From Caprella mutica (taxonomy: Eukaryota; Arthropoda; Malacostraca; Amphipoda; Caprellidae), in NCBI GenBank assembly GCA_947561585.1, contig CANNZV010001033.1, positions 62,001 to 126,000 of the forward strand: DNA of 64,000 nt, written 5' to 3'. The notes below the pieces were generated by a model, which searched no databases, was not told the origin of the DNA, and saw nothing but the letters and a program-made list of their open reading frames with translations. Made by a program: the position numbers and the translations under genes. Positions 48,945 through 60,365 of this stretch are shown here, one piece after another; position 1 is the first letter of the stretch; each line of letters begins with the position of its first letter.

Positions 48945-50890
48945 AAATTTCTTCACTTTGTTGTACTTGAGTGTCTGGTGACAGTAATTTCTTCACCTGT
49001 TCTTTAGTATATCCATTGTAATCCCATTACTAAGAATAACTAACACCGTATATCTCTACTGATAAGTCTTTTGATGCCTTGTTGTTTGGTATAATGCGGA
49101 CTACAATTATAATATCATTGGTTACTTCGATGTGAAATTTCAAAATGAAAAAGTAAGGAAAATGAATGTTTTAATTATATAATTTACAAACTCTCTTTAA
49201 AAAATAACTGGTTTACTCTAACTGACTTTTCCAAAATTACGAATATACATTATTGCTTCTATATCGCATGTGGCATGATAGAGAAAGAGAGAGAGAGTTA
49301 AGTAGCTCTGTGTTTAAAACAAGGAAACTTATTCAACGAACATGAAATCAAGAAATGTTTGTCCCTACATTATAACTCAGTGTTGGACAGTCAGTGAGTT
49401 GCTACTAAGAAATAATGAAACGAGATAACTAGAGTTAATACTAAGAAATAATGAAACGAGATAACTAGAGTTAATTGAGTCATTTCTTTATCGTTTGAAC
49501 TTCAAACCCTCATAAAGTTCATATAAATTAATTGGTGTACCTACCTATTGCTATTGTGTGTATGATGATAACAGTGGTGAAAATGTACTTCATAATATCA
49601 CAGTGTAATTCGGGTGAAAAATATTGACTGGTGTATTATGTGTGCTCTACCTCTATCAGTATTATGCATAGTGGTACATATGTGTACCAATACGTAGTTA
49701 CCGTGTAAAATATTCTAATTACTAGTTAATGTCTTAAATCGTCTTGAGATTTTATCATTCAGTCCTTCACATTGATGTCACAGTATATCCTGTTCAGAAT
49801 TAACCTCAGTGACGTGTTGGTCAGTGTCTTCAAACTCTTATCTCTAGTACTACCAGTCATTTCAACTGCTTCCTACCGTTCAAACATTTGTATTTAAATT
49901 ATTATTGGTAGGTACTTGAAACTCTGTATTTTTAATTTAATTATTTACGAGACCCTCACGCCAGCGTATTATTTTGATTTGTATCCATGATACCTTGTAG
50001 TACATCAAATTTCTGTTCACTGATGGTAGTTCAATTTATGTAATAATTATTATCCCGCAGACTGCTTCTACTCCAATATTTTCAACTGAATAAAATATCC
50101 TTCAGTTACTGAAACCATTAACTGATATCTGAATAATTTCATCTCTCTATTCATGCCACCAGCTGCCAAACGTATTAATAGATCAGTGTGACGGACAGAC
50201 AGACAGAAGCCTTTCTTTATTACAATTTAAAAATATACACAAAAAATGATTCTCTTTTGCTGGTATCAATAAAATGGAAGAAACATCTTGTTTTCAATTG
50301 AAAACTATTGTCTTTAAAAATAAAATGAATTGCTTCAACCGGTGAACTTTTTGAACCCGTTTCTGGGCACCATTTACAGTGTAGATCATCACTTCACAGT
50401 TTAATACAGTGACGTCATATTGGTAAACATGCGCACCAGTTAGATGATAGATTCTCTGTGATGTGTGTTTTTTTGCTCTGTAAACTTCGTATTAAAGTTT
50501 ACTGTGTGAGATCGGAGAAAAAAATAAAATGAAATAGATAATATCAAATGTTGTTAAATTATTTAGGTCTTGGATGTGACTATCTACGGCAAATTAGTAT
50601 AGTTACCTACTTTACTTTTGAGTGATCGTTACTAAGATCTATAGAATGGTCTGACTTGACGGCACGTTGAAACTAGTATAAATCATTTAATTAGTAGTAT
50701 ACTAACTAGTACAGTACCTGCTGTTGAATACGTATTATATTCAAATCACAGTACGTATCATGGATACACATGTATACTGATTAAACGTTTTTTTCTCAGA
50801 AGCCAAAAAATATATTGTTAATATAAGCTATTGTAACCCGTGGCTATGATACTGCCACTAATTATTAGTTTTTCCTTTTAATATGCTGTA
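48945..50890. other. Non-coding intron sequence
   Basis: Holds a 36-bp duplication (ACTAAGAAATAATGAAACGA..., 49404-49475), a CRE palindrome TGACGTCA at 50410-50417 and copies of the 13-bp word GTATCCATGATAC/GTATCATGGATAC at 49981 and 50755. No coding frame. Confidence 0.5.
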
Positions 50891-51149
50891 TCCCAATAAT
50901 AATCGTAGTGTGTTAATTTATTTCGTGTCCCCTTTTACACGACGGGTAATAATATGAAGAATGTAACTATGATACGCACGGGAATATTTTTTTTTATTAT
51001 TCAACTGTTAGGTATTTAATATATGTAATGTATCATTCTATTCAGAAAGAAATAAATTTCAATTGAATTCACTACATGTAACATAATAACGGGTAATAAA
51101 TCATAATTGATCAGAAAGACCCGTTATTTTTAACGGGAGTGTACACTAG
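50891..51149 (+). mobile_element. Helitron-type non-autonomous element, copy B
   Basis: Starts TCCCAATAATAATCG after A. It ends with the stem CCCGTTA/TAACGGG, a short gap and CTAG before T, as in copy A (16677-16968). It shares CTTTTACACGACG, TGTAACTATGATACGCACGG and AATTTCAATTGAATTCA. Just beyond, at 51204-51190 on the minus strand, ATCTATACTATAATAA may be a further Helitron 5' end. Confidence 0.8.
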
Positions 51150-51543
51150 TTTCTTACTAAAAATGTGACCCACTGACGGACGCGGTCTTATTATAGTATA
51201 GATATGGTAAATTGTACTTATATTTAATTACTATTTTAAACTGTGAAACTCTTCTTAAATTTTACAGTGTCACATGTGTATTCCATAGTATATTTTCAAA
51301 TCAAAATCAATGTCCAACGAACTTTTCATTTTTATTGTTGAACACAATTTGCAGTTCAGTGTTTATAACTATATTTATATTTGAATGATCTCTCACTGAG
51401 AATCTTCATCAATCAAAATAATCATCATAGCGTGATTGGGTTTTTCGTTTCCTGAATTACCGCACGTAGAATTAATGTTCGTAGATACTGTAACATTAAA
51501 TCATTTATTTATATTACCTCGTTAGATAATTTAAACTCTGTAA

Positions 51544-51777
51544 AGGGCCGTACACACGTAGGGTTTTTTCAGTCTTTCCACCAGACTTTTTGCTAAGCTC
51601 CTCCTAAGTTATTATTATTTATTTTAGTTGGTACCTGCAGGACGCTGGTATCACGGATACCAATTAAAATAAATAACAATTATATCGTTTTTTCTTATAT
51701 TCTCGTGGAAAAAGTAGGAGGAGCTTAGCAAAAAGTCTGGTGGAAAGACTTAAAAAACACTGCGTGTGTACGGCCCT
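51544..51777. mobile_element. Palindromic MITE, AGGGCCGTACACAC ends
   Basis: Long inverted ends (about 60 bp) starting AGGGCCGTACACACG, with shared AGACTTTTTGCTAAGCTCCT. TAA precedes and CAA follows, a possible 3-bp duplication as in PIF/Harbinger. The centre has an ATTTTAGTTGGTA...GGATACCAATTAAAAT core related to that of 56904-57102. Confidence 0.75.
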
Positions 51778-51905
51778 CAAGGATGGAGCCAACATCTATC
51801 TCTTAGAATTAGATAACTAAATACCTGCAATAATTTACTGTGAAGGAAGTTACACGTGGTAGCTACATAATGTAATGTTTTGCTTGTCTCCAAGTACAGA
51901 CTTAC

Positions 51906-52285
51906 CTCACTCTTATTACGTCTCAGAGTTATGGCAATCGAATATGTGTGGGATATATATGTCTCGCTTTTATTTCACCTGGTATAGAAAATATTTCAGG
52001 ACTAACGTTGGTTGGTCGTTTTCATATTCGTCTAACGTATGCAGGTGGTATATAATAGAAATATTTTTTGTAAGTAATGTACGTTATTTCCCATTGAATT
52101 ATTTTTAATTCCACCTGCTATTTCTAAAATATTGTCTATACCAGTTGAATGTTTTAGTTTAGGATTTTTGTATTTATTTTAAATTTCCATAAGTTTGTGA
52201 AACTTTTTCGGATGTAATAAATAAAAAGCGAGGCATATCTCACACTTATTCGATTGCCACAAGTCTAAGTTGTAATAAGAGCGAG
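51906..52285. mobile_element. Palindromic MITE, CTCRCTCTTATTAC ends
   Basis: Left CTCACTCTTATTACGTCTCA and GGCAATCGAATATGTGTGGG reappear inverted on the right (CTCGCTCTTATTAC, GGCAATCGAATAAGTGTGAG). No clear target duplication. The 77-codon frame at 51875-52108 lies in this repeat and is not a gene. Confidence 0.65.
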
Positions 52286-54461
52286 TTATGCCCGTACATC
52301 GTAAAGGTCATGCCTCAGTGATGTATGTTAGCAGTATATACATCACTCTTAGTCAAGCATCATCCTTAGCATTATCTTGCACATGTTAGCTCTTTATCGT
52401 GCTAGATATCATGTTTACAGTCACTTGGACTGAGTGTGAAAACAGGGTTCATCACTTTTATCCATGCATTCTATTGTTTCCTCTCCATCCTTTAGGTTTA
52501 TGTGAATTGTCTGATTTCATGAATGTTAATTAAGTGTTTAAATTTGATATGTTTGTGCTAATTGCTTTCCATTATTCAACTAAAGCGTGTGATTGTTGCA
52601 AGGTAGCCTGTAGCCATAAGGTTACATTTACCATCAGTCGAAGGTTAATGGTCTGTTTCAAAGGTTACAGACTACCTTGCTTCATGGCAAGGTCAGGGGG
52701 GGGGGTAATCACAAGCCCCCCCCCCCCATAGGGAAAATATATACATTGTGTTGAATTCACTATCAGTCCGATATAGTGAATTAATATTGTATACCTTCAT
52801 ATTTTAGTGTTTTGTTTGGCATTTATTTATTTCTGTAACCTTATTTAAAACTTTACTGCATTTAGTGAGTAGCTTTTCTGCATCCATGAGCTTTGCACGG
52901 AAGGGTGCTATGTGACTTCATTCATAGCTACTTTCCTTTCTGACTGCTTCTTCCAGTCCCTTGTATTTAATTTATTTTTGATGTTAGCAATATGGCCTTT
53001 GGTTCCGAAAAACCTAAACCAGAATGTATATTGAATGAACTGGATATAATAGGATAATATTTATTGTAAAAACATGATATTATTATTATATTATTTTTAT
53101 TTTTTCTCCAATATAGTTTTGGCACAATCTTCACTATTACCATATGCTCCACTGGCTAATAAAGTCTTTGCACAATAGTTACACATCAGCTCGTCAGTTT
53201 TTGTGGTGCAGTTCTCTCTTCCTGCTCTAGATACCTAAGTGATGTTGCCTGAGAGTCACTGGTACACAGTGTGCCATTTCTAGCAGAGCTAGAGTAGGTA
53301 CATTGGGTGCATGTAGAAGATCAAATCACACATAAGGGGAAATAACACCTAGCTGTTAATTATTTATCGTATGTACCTACAGTATATGTATGTAGGTGCT
53401 GTGGGTATGGACTTTATGGTTATCAACAGAGAGTAGGGTGATTGGGATTTGTTATTAGTCTAGCCCCCAGAGGCTCTATCCTGAAGCTGTCTGTGGTGAA
53501 TGGAAGAGAAGGGGGTTGCGTTCCACGGACTCCGAACTGTTGTAATTTGGATTATGTATTGTCTATATTTACACTGTCTCATGTTTTTAACGCTACTTGC
53601 AGTTTTAGAGTATAGCGCTAGGCGCATGGTTTGCCAACCTTTCTCTCACTATGTACATCTTTACCATTTCGATACATAACTACTCTACGGATTTGTTACA
53701 AATAACTGTCTATACAAAAAGACTGCATTTTGACATTGAAGGTCCTGTGCAACTTTTTACACATCGACTGAAATGTGAATAAACTCATTGGTTGACATCA
53801 ATAATAGAGTAATATTGAACTATATGATTCATAAAAGTTAAATTATATAATTACGCCATCTAGAGGTGAAAACGTCAATCTCCGTGGTGCGGTTTGCCAC
53901 GTTTGTGTTCAGCGGTACAACTGACTATTTATCCAATTCTATAACATACAGTTAACATTAATTACCACTAAGGTCTAAATTAAACGTGTGTATACTTGTA
54001 ATATTATTCCAACATTTGATATCTTGTATTTAACTGTTTAGAAACTGATTCATCTTTATATGAGAAGCATTGCCTGCCATTTGAGGTATCAGGTTACTAG
54101 TTACTACACAGATACAAACCGATGGTGGGGGCATAGAAGATTTAGTAGTGTCCCCTCTTTATCTTCTATGGACCAACCATAACTTTCTTTTCTTAATCTT
54201 CTATGGGCCCACCATAACTTGGATAGGTTCAACTTTCAGTAACATCATTCTTGTATTTATTAAAAAAATGAACGTTGTCCCTACATTAGTACAGTGAAAA
54301 TGAGTACTCTTCAGTTCTATATACCTTATCATTGGTACCTCAATATTACGCAATAGTTTGGAAACAATAAGACTATCTATAAGGCTCTGTTACATTAGTC
54401 TGCGTGAACGCTATTAAATATGGACTGAAGTTAAGTCTATTTTTCTATCAAAACGTATGAT
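52286..54461. other. Non-coding intron sequence with dispersed-repeat pieces
   Basis: Contains a G10/C14 pair of tracts at 52687-52728 that can fold back, repeat-family pieces at 52855-53020 and 53540-53645 (see 40240-40540), and otherwise unique AT-rich DNA. No supported gene. Confidence 0.45.
52855..53020 (-). repeat. Dispersed repeat related to the palindrome arms
   Basis: Shares GTAGCTTTTCTGCATCCATG, CTTTCCTTTCTGACTGCTTC and CCCTTGTATTTAATTT with 40385-40510 and the palindrome arms. A separate block with TTTTAACGCTACTTGCAGTT lies at 53577-53640, and a shorter piece (AGTCCCTTGTACTTAAT) near 59927. Confidence 0.5.
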
Positions 54462-54698
54462 TTATAGTATCCTAGATACGATCAGATAATATAAATGAAA
54501 GGGCTAAAGTATCCTAGATACAATCAGATAATATAATTAAAGGGGCTATAGTATCCTAGATACGATCAGATAATATTAATCAAACGGCTATAGTATCCTA
54601 GATACGATCAGATAATATTAATGAAAGGGCTATACTATCCTAGATACGATCAGATAATATAAATGAAAGGGCTATAGTATCCTAGATACGATCAGACT
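54462..54698. repeat. Minisatellite, 42-bp unit, ~5.6 copies
   Basis: Unit TATAGTATCCTAGATACGAT plus CAGATAATATAAATGAAAGGGC. It contains the imperfect palindrome GTATCCTAGATAC. Confidence 0.9.
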
Positions 54699-55104
54699 AT
54701 AAATTACCATTCGACTCATCAAATTTCTATTTGTATGTTATAAAAATAGTACTATATTAATAAAGAGTGCCAACATGGCGTATTCAAATAATAAATGATA
54801 AAATAAATGTATACCGTATGTAGTTTGCCCGAAAATATCCATCTTAACGTAATTGTATTAGGGCTTGATGAATTAGTGCTAATTTTTTGTGCTTTCCTTC
54901 AATAAATGTCCTTATATAGTGTATTGTATAGTATCTATTGCTCTCTTCCCTCTTTCCACCATCTTTCTCCCCCTCCATAGGCCCCCCCCCCCCGTTCTTA
55001 CTCACACCGGTACGTACGTACACACAAACACACACACCTCTCTGATAGAGAGCAGAGCTATCCTCTCTGAGCTTTAGAGCAAAACCACGCCTCTGAAATA
55101 ATAT

Positions 55105-56077
55105 CCACACTGTGTGGTGCAGTAGTCACACTGTGTGGTGCAGTAGTCACACTGTGTGGTGCAGTAGTTACACTGTGTGGTGCAGTAGTCACACTGTGTG
55201 GTGCAGTAGTCACACTGTGTGGTGCAGTAGTCACACTGTGTGGTGCAGTAGTCACACTGTGTGGTGCAGTAGTCACACTGTGTGGTGCAGTAGTCACACT
55301 GTGTGGTGCAGTAGTCACACTGTGTGGTGCAGTAGTCACACTGTGTGGTGCAGTAGTCACACTGTGTGGTGCAGTAGTCACACTGTGTGGTGCAGTAGTC
55401 ACACTGTGTGGTGCAGTAGTCACACTGTGTGGTGCAGTAGTCACACTGTGTGGTGCAGTAGTCACACTGTGTGGTGCAGTAGTCACACTGTGTGGTGCAG
55501 TAGCCACACTATGTGGTGCAGTAGTCACACTGTGTGGTGCAGTAGTCACACTGTGTGGTGCAGTAGTCACACTGTGTGGTGCAGTAGCCACACTGTGTGG
55601 TGCAGTAGTCACACTGTGTGGTGCAGTAGTCACACTGTGTGGTGCAGTAGTCACACTGTGTGGTGCAGTAGCCACACTGTGTGGTGCAGTAGCCACACTG
55701 TGTGGTGCAGTAGCCACACTGTGTGGTGCAGTAGCCACACTCTGTGGTGCAGTAGCCACACTGTGTGGTGCAGTAGTCACACTGTGTGGTGCAGTAGTCA
55801 CACTGTGTGGTGCAGTAGCCACACTGTGTGGTGCAGTAGCCACACTGTGTGGTGCAGTAGCCACACTGTGTGGTGCAGTAGTCACACTGTGTGGTGCAGT
55901 AGTCACACTGTGTGGTGCAGTAGCCACACTGTGTGGTGCAGTAGCCACACTGTGTGGTGCAGTAGTCACACTGTGTGGTGCAGTAGCCACACTGTGTGGT
56001 GCAGTAGCCACACTGTGTGGTGCAGTAGTCACACTGTGTGGTGCAGTAGTCACACTGTGTGGTGCAGTAGTCACACT
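55105..56077. repeat. Minisatellite, 21-bp unit, ~46 copies
   Basis: Unit CACACTGTGTGGTGCAGTAG plus T or C. Each unit holds the palindrome CACACTGTGTG, so each can fold on itself. The T/C variant shows block patterning, with C-type units concentrated in 55670-56010. Open frames on both strands (WCSSHTV and TAPHSV repeats) are artefacts of the 21-bp length. It ends about 230 bp before the G-beta start exon. Confidence 0.95.
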
Positions 56078-56311
56078 TTATTTTCCCTTTGATTTCGCAG
56101 TTTTATTTTTCTAAATTATAAAAAACCTAAAGTATATACTATATATATCATTTAGTGGCTATAGTTGTGTATCATGGATACGACTGTGACTGGCTATGGT
56201 TTGTATCCTAGCTACAATGGTAGGTAGGTTACTGTGCCTAATTTAATATTAAACATTTAATATCACCGTATTTACTACCCATGACTAACCGTCTCTTTTC
56301 TCTCTTTGCAG

Positions 56312-56395
56312 ATTTTTTTAGTTTTGTAACCCGTAGAAATGAATGATTTGGACAGTTTGCGGCAGGAAGTTGAGAGACTAAAGAACAACATACGA
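56312..56395 (+). CDS. Gbeta13F: G protein beta subunit, first coding exon (19 codons)
   Basis: G-beta subunits pair with G-gamma at the inner plasma membrane and couple receptors to effectors. The exon begins after a pyrimidine tract and acceptor CTCTCTTTGCAG (AG at 56310-56311), has a 27-nt piece of 5' UTR, and starts at ATG 56339. It encodes MNDLDSLRQEVERLKNNIR, then a GTGAGT donor at 56396. This matches the amino-terminal helix of GNB1/Gbeta13F (MNELDSLRQEAE.LKN.IR), and the break after IR agrees with the known intron position before DARKA. The helix forms the coiled coil with G-gamma. No match to the next exon was found before 64000, so the next intron exceeds 7.6 kb. It is not Gbeta76C or Gbeta5, whose starts differ. 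The rest of the gene lies outside, so integrity cannot be judged. Confidence 0.85.
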
Positions 56396-56903
56396 GTGAG
56401 TATATAGCCAGTACCTATGACCAGCCAGTTAGTGCGACCAGGCATGGCTAGAACCACCTGTCAAATGCTCTCAATGTACTTTACCGGCTGACCAGGAAAG
56501 TGTTCTATCGCACATGGTCGTAGTAGGCGGCTTTGGTCACTTTATGTGTTATACTTTTTTTTAAACTCAATATTTCCATTAAAAATAAGAAGAAAGAAGT
56601 AGTTTAGTATTAATATTAAACTTAATCTGTAAATAATTTAAATGCATCAATCTTATTCATATTTTGTACTCATTAGCATCATTCAACATCATTTATATTT
56701 CAATTAGTATTTTAATGATCTGAATTTAAATGCATTCATTTTATATATTTTTAGTTATTTTCTGTTGCAATGCTAGTCAGTTTAAAATGAGTTGGTAAAA
56801 GTTGAGATGAATACACGGAGTATATGTAAGGGAGATCTATTTCAAGCAGTTAATCAGAAACTGCTCTTCAATTTACTGGCTAAAACTGCTCGGTAGTCTG
56901 TAC
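56396..56903. other. Start of the G-beta intron after the first coding exon
   Basis: AT-rich intronic sequence without recognised features, up to the palindromic MITE. Confidence 0.5.
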
Positions 56904-57102
56904 GCTAACTTACGAATTCCCGGACACTCACACATTTCCGATCACCGGAGAAAAATTATATCATTCTACACTTTCCTCATTTTAATTGGTATCCATGATA
57001 CCTGCAGGTATCATGGATACCAATTAAAATAATATGTAAAATTATTTACTATATTCTTATATGATCGGAAATGTGGATTTGTCCTGTAATTCGTAACTTA
57101 GC
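56904..57102. mobile_element. Palindromic MITE with a perfect 52-bp core palindrome
   Basis: Ends GCTAACTTACGAATT and the inverse of GCTAAGTTACGAATT. The core 56979-57030 is a perfect palindrome built on GGTATCCATGATACC and its inverse, centred on CTGCAG. Target duplication unclear. Confidence 0.7.
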
Positions 57103-57674
57103 CTAGTTAAATTTTGTTTTCCTTTATTATTAATAAATCTTGAGAGTGAGAATAATATGAGGAAAATGATTGAATAGCTAAATGAATAATGTGACTACGC
57201 TCTGCGTTATGGTATCTGTGTCTCATTTTAGACGTTAGTGCCCCAGTTGTGATATTTCTGGCAGAGAATGTATATCCCAATGTTCAAACTGCTGCTCAAT
57301 TTTATTCACTAAATACTACCTAACAACTTACTGTGAAGTAGCCTTGAGACAATATGCTTTTGAAATCATAGATCTAAGAATATCACAGACGAAAAGAAAT
57401 GGTATCGAATACTATATACCGCTGGTGTAGAACCATTCAATACTCTCCTTCTATAATATTTTCGGGATCTACGATTTTCAAGGCATATTGTCACAACCCT
57501 ACTCATGTGGAACATACTTTAACATACAGCGCTAAGCTACTCAATTTATTGCTATCGGCAATACTTATTTTTTCAATTCAATTCAAGGCTATAAGACCAA
57601 ACAATATGAAATCATCAATAGTAATTTATTTTCCAAAATTATTATTCGTATCGGAAGTGTGTAACGTTATCAGG
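57103..57674. other. Intronic spacer, nothing recognised
   Basis: AT-rich. A 92-codon frame (57399-57677) has no recognisable similarity and no supporting signals. Confidence 0.45.
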
Positions 57675-57840
57675 TAAAACGCCGCGTTTTCACCGCCCAG
57701 TTCGCCCCTCTTCAATTAATCACGGTTAAATGAATGCAAGGCGATAGAAACGCTAGTATAGACTGCAAACTTCCTTCCCATTCATTTACCCGTGATTAAT
57801 TGAAGAGGCGTAAAGTGAGCGGTGAAAACGCGGCGTTTTA
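57675..57840. mobile_element. Palindromic MITE, TAAAACGCCGCG ends
   Basis: Inverted ends of ~60 bp beginning TAAAACGCCGCGTTTTCACC, with shared TCTTCAATTAATCACGG. The ends include TA, so a TA target is possible. The ~45-bp loop is unique. Confidence 0.8.
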
Positions 57841-58713
57841 TCTATCCGCTAGAATGAGCCTTAGATAGATTAGTGGTGTGTGTGAGTGTGGATAAGGGTC
57901 CACACAGTGACAGTTGCACCCCCCCCCCCCCTGTGACATCTCTTGTGACGGACAGTGCCACCACTGTTACAGTGTCACACAGACACTCTTTGATAGAGAG
58001 GAAATGATCACCACTCTGATGATGTGAACTGAAACACACTCAGTGGTGAACACTTGTGAACCACTCTGATGCTGTGAACTGAAACACACTCAGTGGTGAA
58101 CACTTGTGAACCACTCTGGTAGAGAGAACCACTTGTGAACCACTCTGACAAACATTACCGACAATACTTTCTGGTTTCTGCACCACTTTTTTTTCTCTTC
58201 CACATGCTGGTAGTGACATGAAATGTCAGTAACTAGACTGACAATATGCTGGTACAGATTATACTGTAGTGATTAGTGGTACCTGTGGAGTGATATCTAC
58301 CACTATCACACCTTCCCCCCAATGCTATAAATATTTCACCCACTTACTCGGTGTGTTTACATCTGTGATATACCTTCAGCCTCTGTGTTTACTGTGTGAG
58401 CTGTGTACTTACACAGTAAACACAGACCATCACACACACAGGAATACACACACCGTATCACCTGTCTAGTATGATTTAACACAAACTACCAATCTGGAAA
58501 CATTTCCCCTGTAGTACTATCTATCAATTACTTTAATACCTTACCTACCGATGGTACTTCGTTACTTCTCTCTAGTGTAGTCTCTGTCTCTTATCTAGAT
58601 AGCTTATCTAGTCACATTTGGAAACTGACTATCGGTTAGTGTATATGATTTGCTATGGTTACTTTTTTGATGGTGAATATTTTTGGACAAGAAAATATTC
58701 ACCTGTAGATATG
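57841..58713. other. Intronic spacer with C tract and small repeats
   Basis: Contains a C14 tract at about 57917-57930 and a ~50-bp tandem repeat at 58015-58145 (GAACTGAAACACACTCAGTG, ACACTTGTGAACCACTCT). It is rich in CACACA/TGTGTG words. No gene. Confidence 0.5.
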
Positions 58714-59553
58714 TGTCCTGTAGGTCTCTGTGTTGTCCTGTAGGTCTCTGTGTTGTCCAGCAGGTCTCTGTGTTGTCCAGTAGGTCTCTGTGTTGTCCAG
58801 TAGGTCTCTGTGTTGTCCAGCAGGTCTCTGTGTTGTCCAGTAGGTCTCTGTGTTGTCCAGTAGGTCTCTGTTTTGTCCAGTAGGTCTCTGTGTTGTCCAG
58901 CAGGTCTCTGTGTTGTCCAGTAGGTCTCTGTGTTGTCCAGTAGGTCTCTGTGTTGTCCAGTAGGTCTCTGTGTTGTCCAGTAGGTCTCTGTGTTGTCCAG
59001 CAGGTCTCTGTGTTGTCCAGCAGGTCTCTGTGTTGTCCAGTAGGTCTCTGTGTTGTCCAGCAGGTCTCAGTGTTGTCCAGTAGGTCTCTGTGTTGTCCAG
59101 TAGGTCTCTGTGTTGTCCAGCAGGTCTCTGTGTTGTCCAGCAGGTCTCTGTGTTGTCCAGCAGGTCTCTGTGTAGTCCAGCAGGTCTCTGTGTTGTCCAG
59201 CAGGTCTCTGTGTTGTCCAGCAGGTCTCTGTGTTGTCCAGCAGGTCTCTGTGTTGTCCAGCAGGTCTCTGTGTTGTCCGGCAGGTCTCTGTGTTGTCCAG
59301 TAGGTCTCTGTGTTGTCCAGTAGGTCTCTGTGTTGTCCAGTAGGTCTCTGTGTTGTCCAGCAGGTCTCTGTGTTGTCCAGCAGGTCTCTGTGTTGTCCAG
59401 CAGGTCTCTGTGTTGTCCAGCAGGTCTCTGTGTTGTCCAGCGGGTCTCTGTGTTGTCCAGCGGGTCTCTGTGTTGTCCAGCGGGTCTCTGTGTTGTCCAG
59501 CAGGTCTCTGTGTTGTCCAGCAGGTCTCTGTGTTGTCCAGCAGGTCTCTGTGT
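58714..59553. repeat. Minisatellite, 20-bp unit, 42 copies
   Basis: Unit TGTCCAGCAGGTCTCTGTGT with CAG/TAG variants, plus three consecutive CGG-type units near 59440-59500. Exactly 20-bp spacing throughout. Frames on both strands are by-products. Confidence 0.95.
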
Positions 59554-60365
59554 CTATACTACACACCTATTAAAATTTCTACTGGTCAGACCATCCCTTA
59601 ATATACATTATAACTTTTTAGTATCTTTTCTCACTTCTCTCTGCTAGTCAGACTGTCACAACTGCTGCTTGCTCTCTCTCTCTCTCTTTGTGACGTCACT
59701 GATACACTCTGTGACGTCACTAACCCTTATTAACCCCCTCCCCTCCGTATCTATCTACCACCCTTATCTACCCCTCCCCAGCCGTATCTACCCTGTGGTC
59801 TACCTCTACTCTGTTAAAGACTTCACTGCAATAGGCTTTAAGTGCTCTTCCTTCTACCTAAACTGACGAAGAATTGGACAATAGCAATATCGACCATTTA
59901 ATGGGCTGTGTTTTATCAGCTGCTATGAAGTCCCTTGTACTTAATCACCTTCTGATGTATATTACTATGGCATTTGGTTCCGAATACCCCTCCTGTTTTA
60001 ATGACTAAAATCAATGAAATGATTCTATATCACTGTACTATCTTATCACCATTTCCTGCATCAGCCCAGTAGTTGTACTCGTATAGGGGTAGATTAAAGT
60101 AGATGTTCTACTGCTTCTACCTTCCTTTGACGTCACACTGTAGCGCTACGATAGGTACTAGTGTAACAAACGATAGTGCTACGATAGGCACTAGTGTAAC
60201 AAACGATAGTGCTACGATAGGTACTAGTGTACACAGTCAACAAGTAACACCATGCTAATATTATCGATGTAGAATGTATCGAAATTCCTTGATTTATATT
60301 TTCGTGAAGTTCAGTGAAAATATTTGTTTGGCTTTTCAGTAATTAGTAAATAGTGTAAAACTAGA
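59554..60365. other. Intronic spacer with CRE palindromes and a 33-bp triplication
   Basis: Perfect TGACGTCA sites at 59691-59698, 59712-59719 and 60128-60135. A 33-bp unit (GTGCTACGATAGGYACTAGT...) is repeated three times at 60142-60235. A CT tract precedes the first CRE. No gene. Confidence 0.5.

Noticed and set aside
55058..56092. TAPHSV and WCSSHTV repeat proteins
   Set aside because: By-products of the 21-bp array on both strands.
58604..59647. Long frames over the 20-bp array (Cys-rich CCPVGLCVVQ and GQHRDLLDNTET types)
   Set aside because: The unit lacks stops in several frames; no gene signals.
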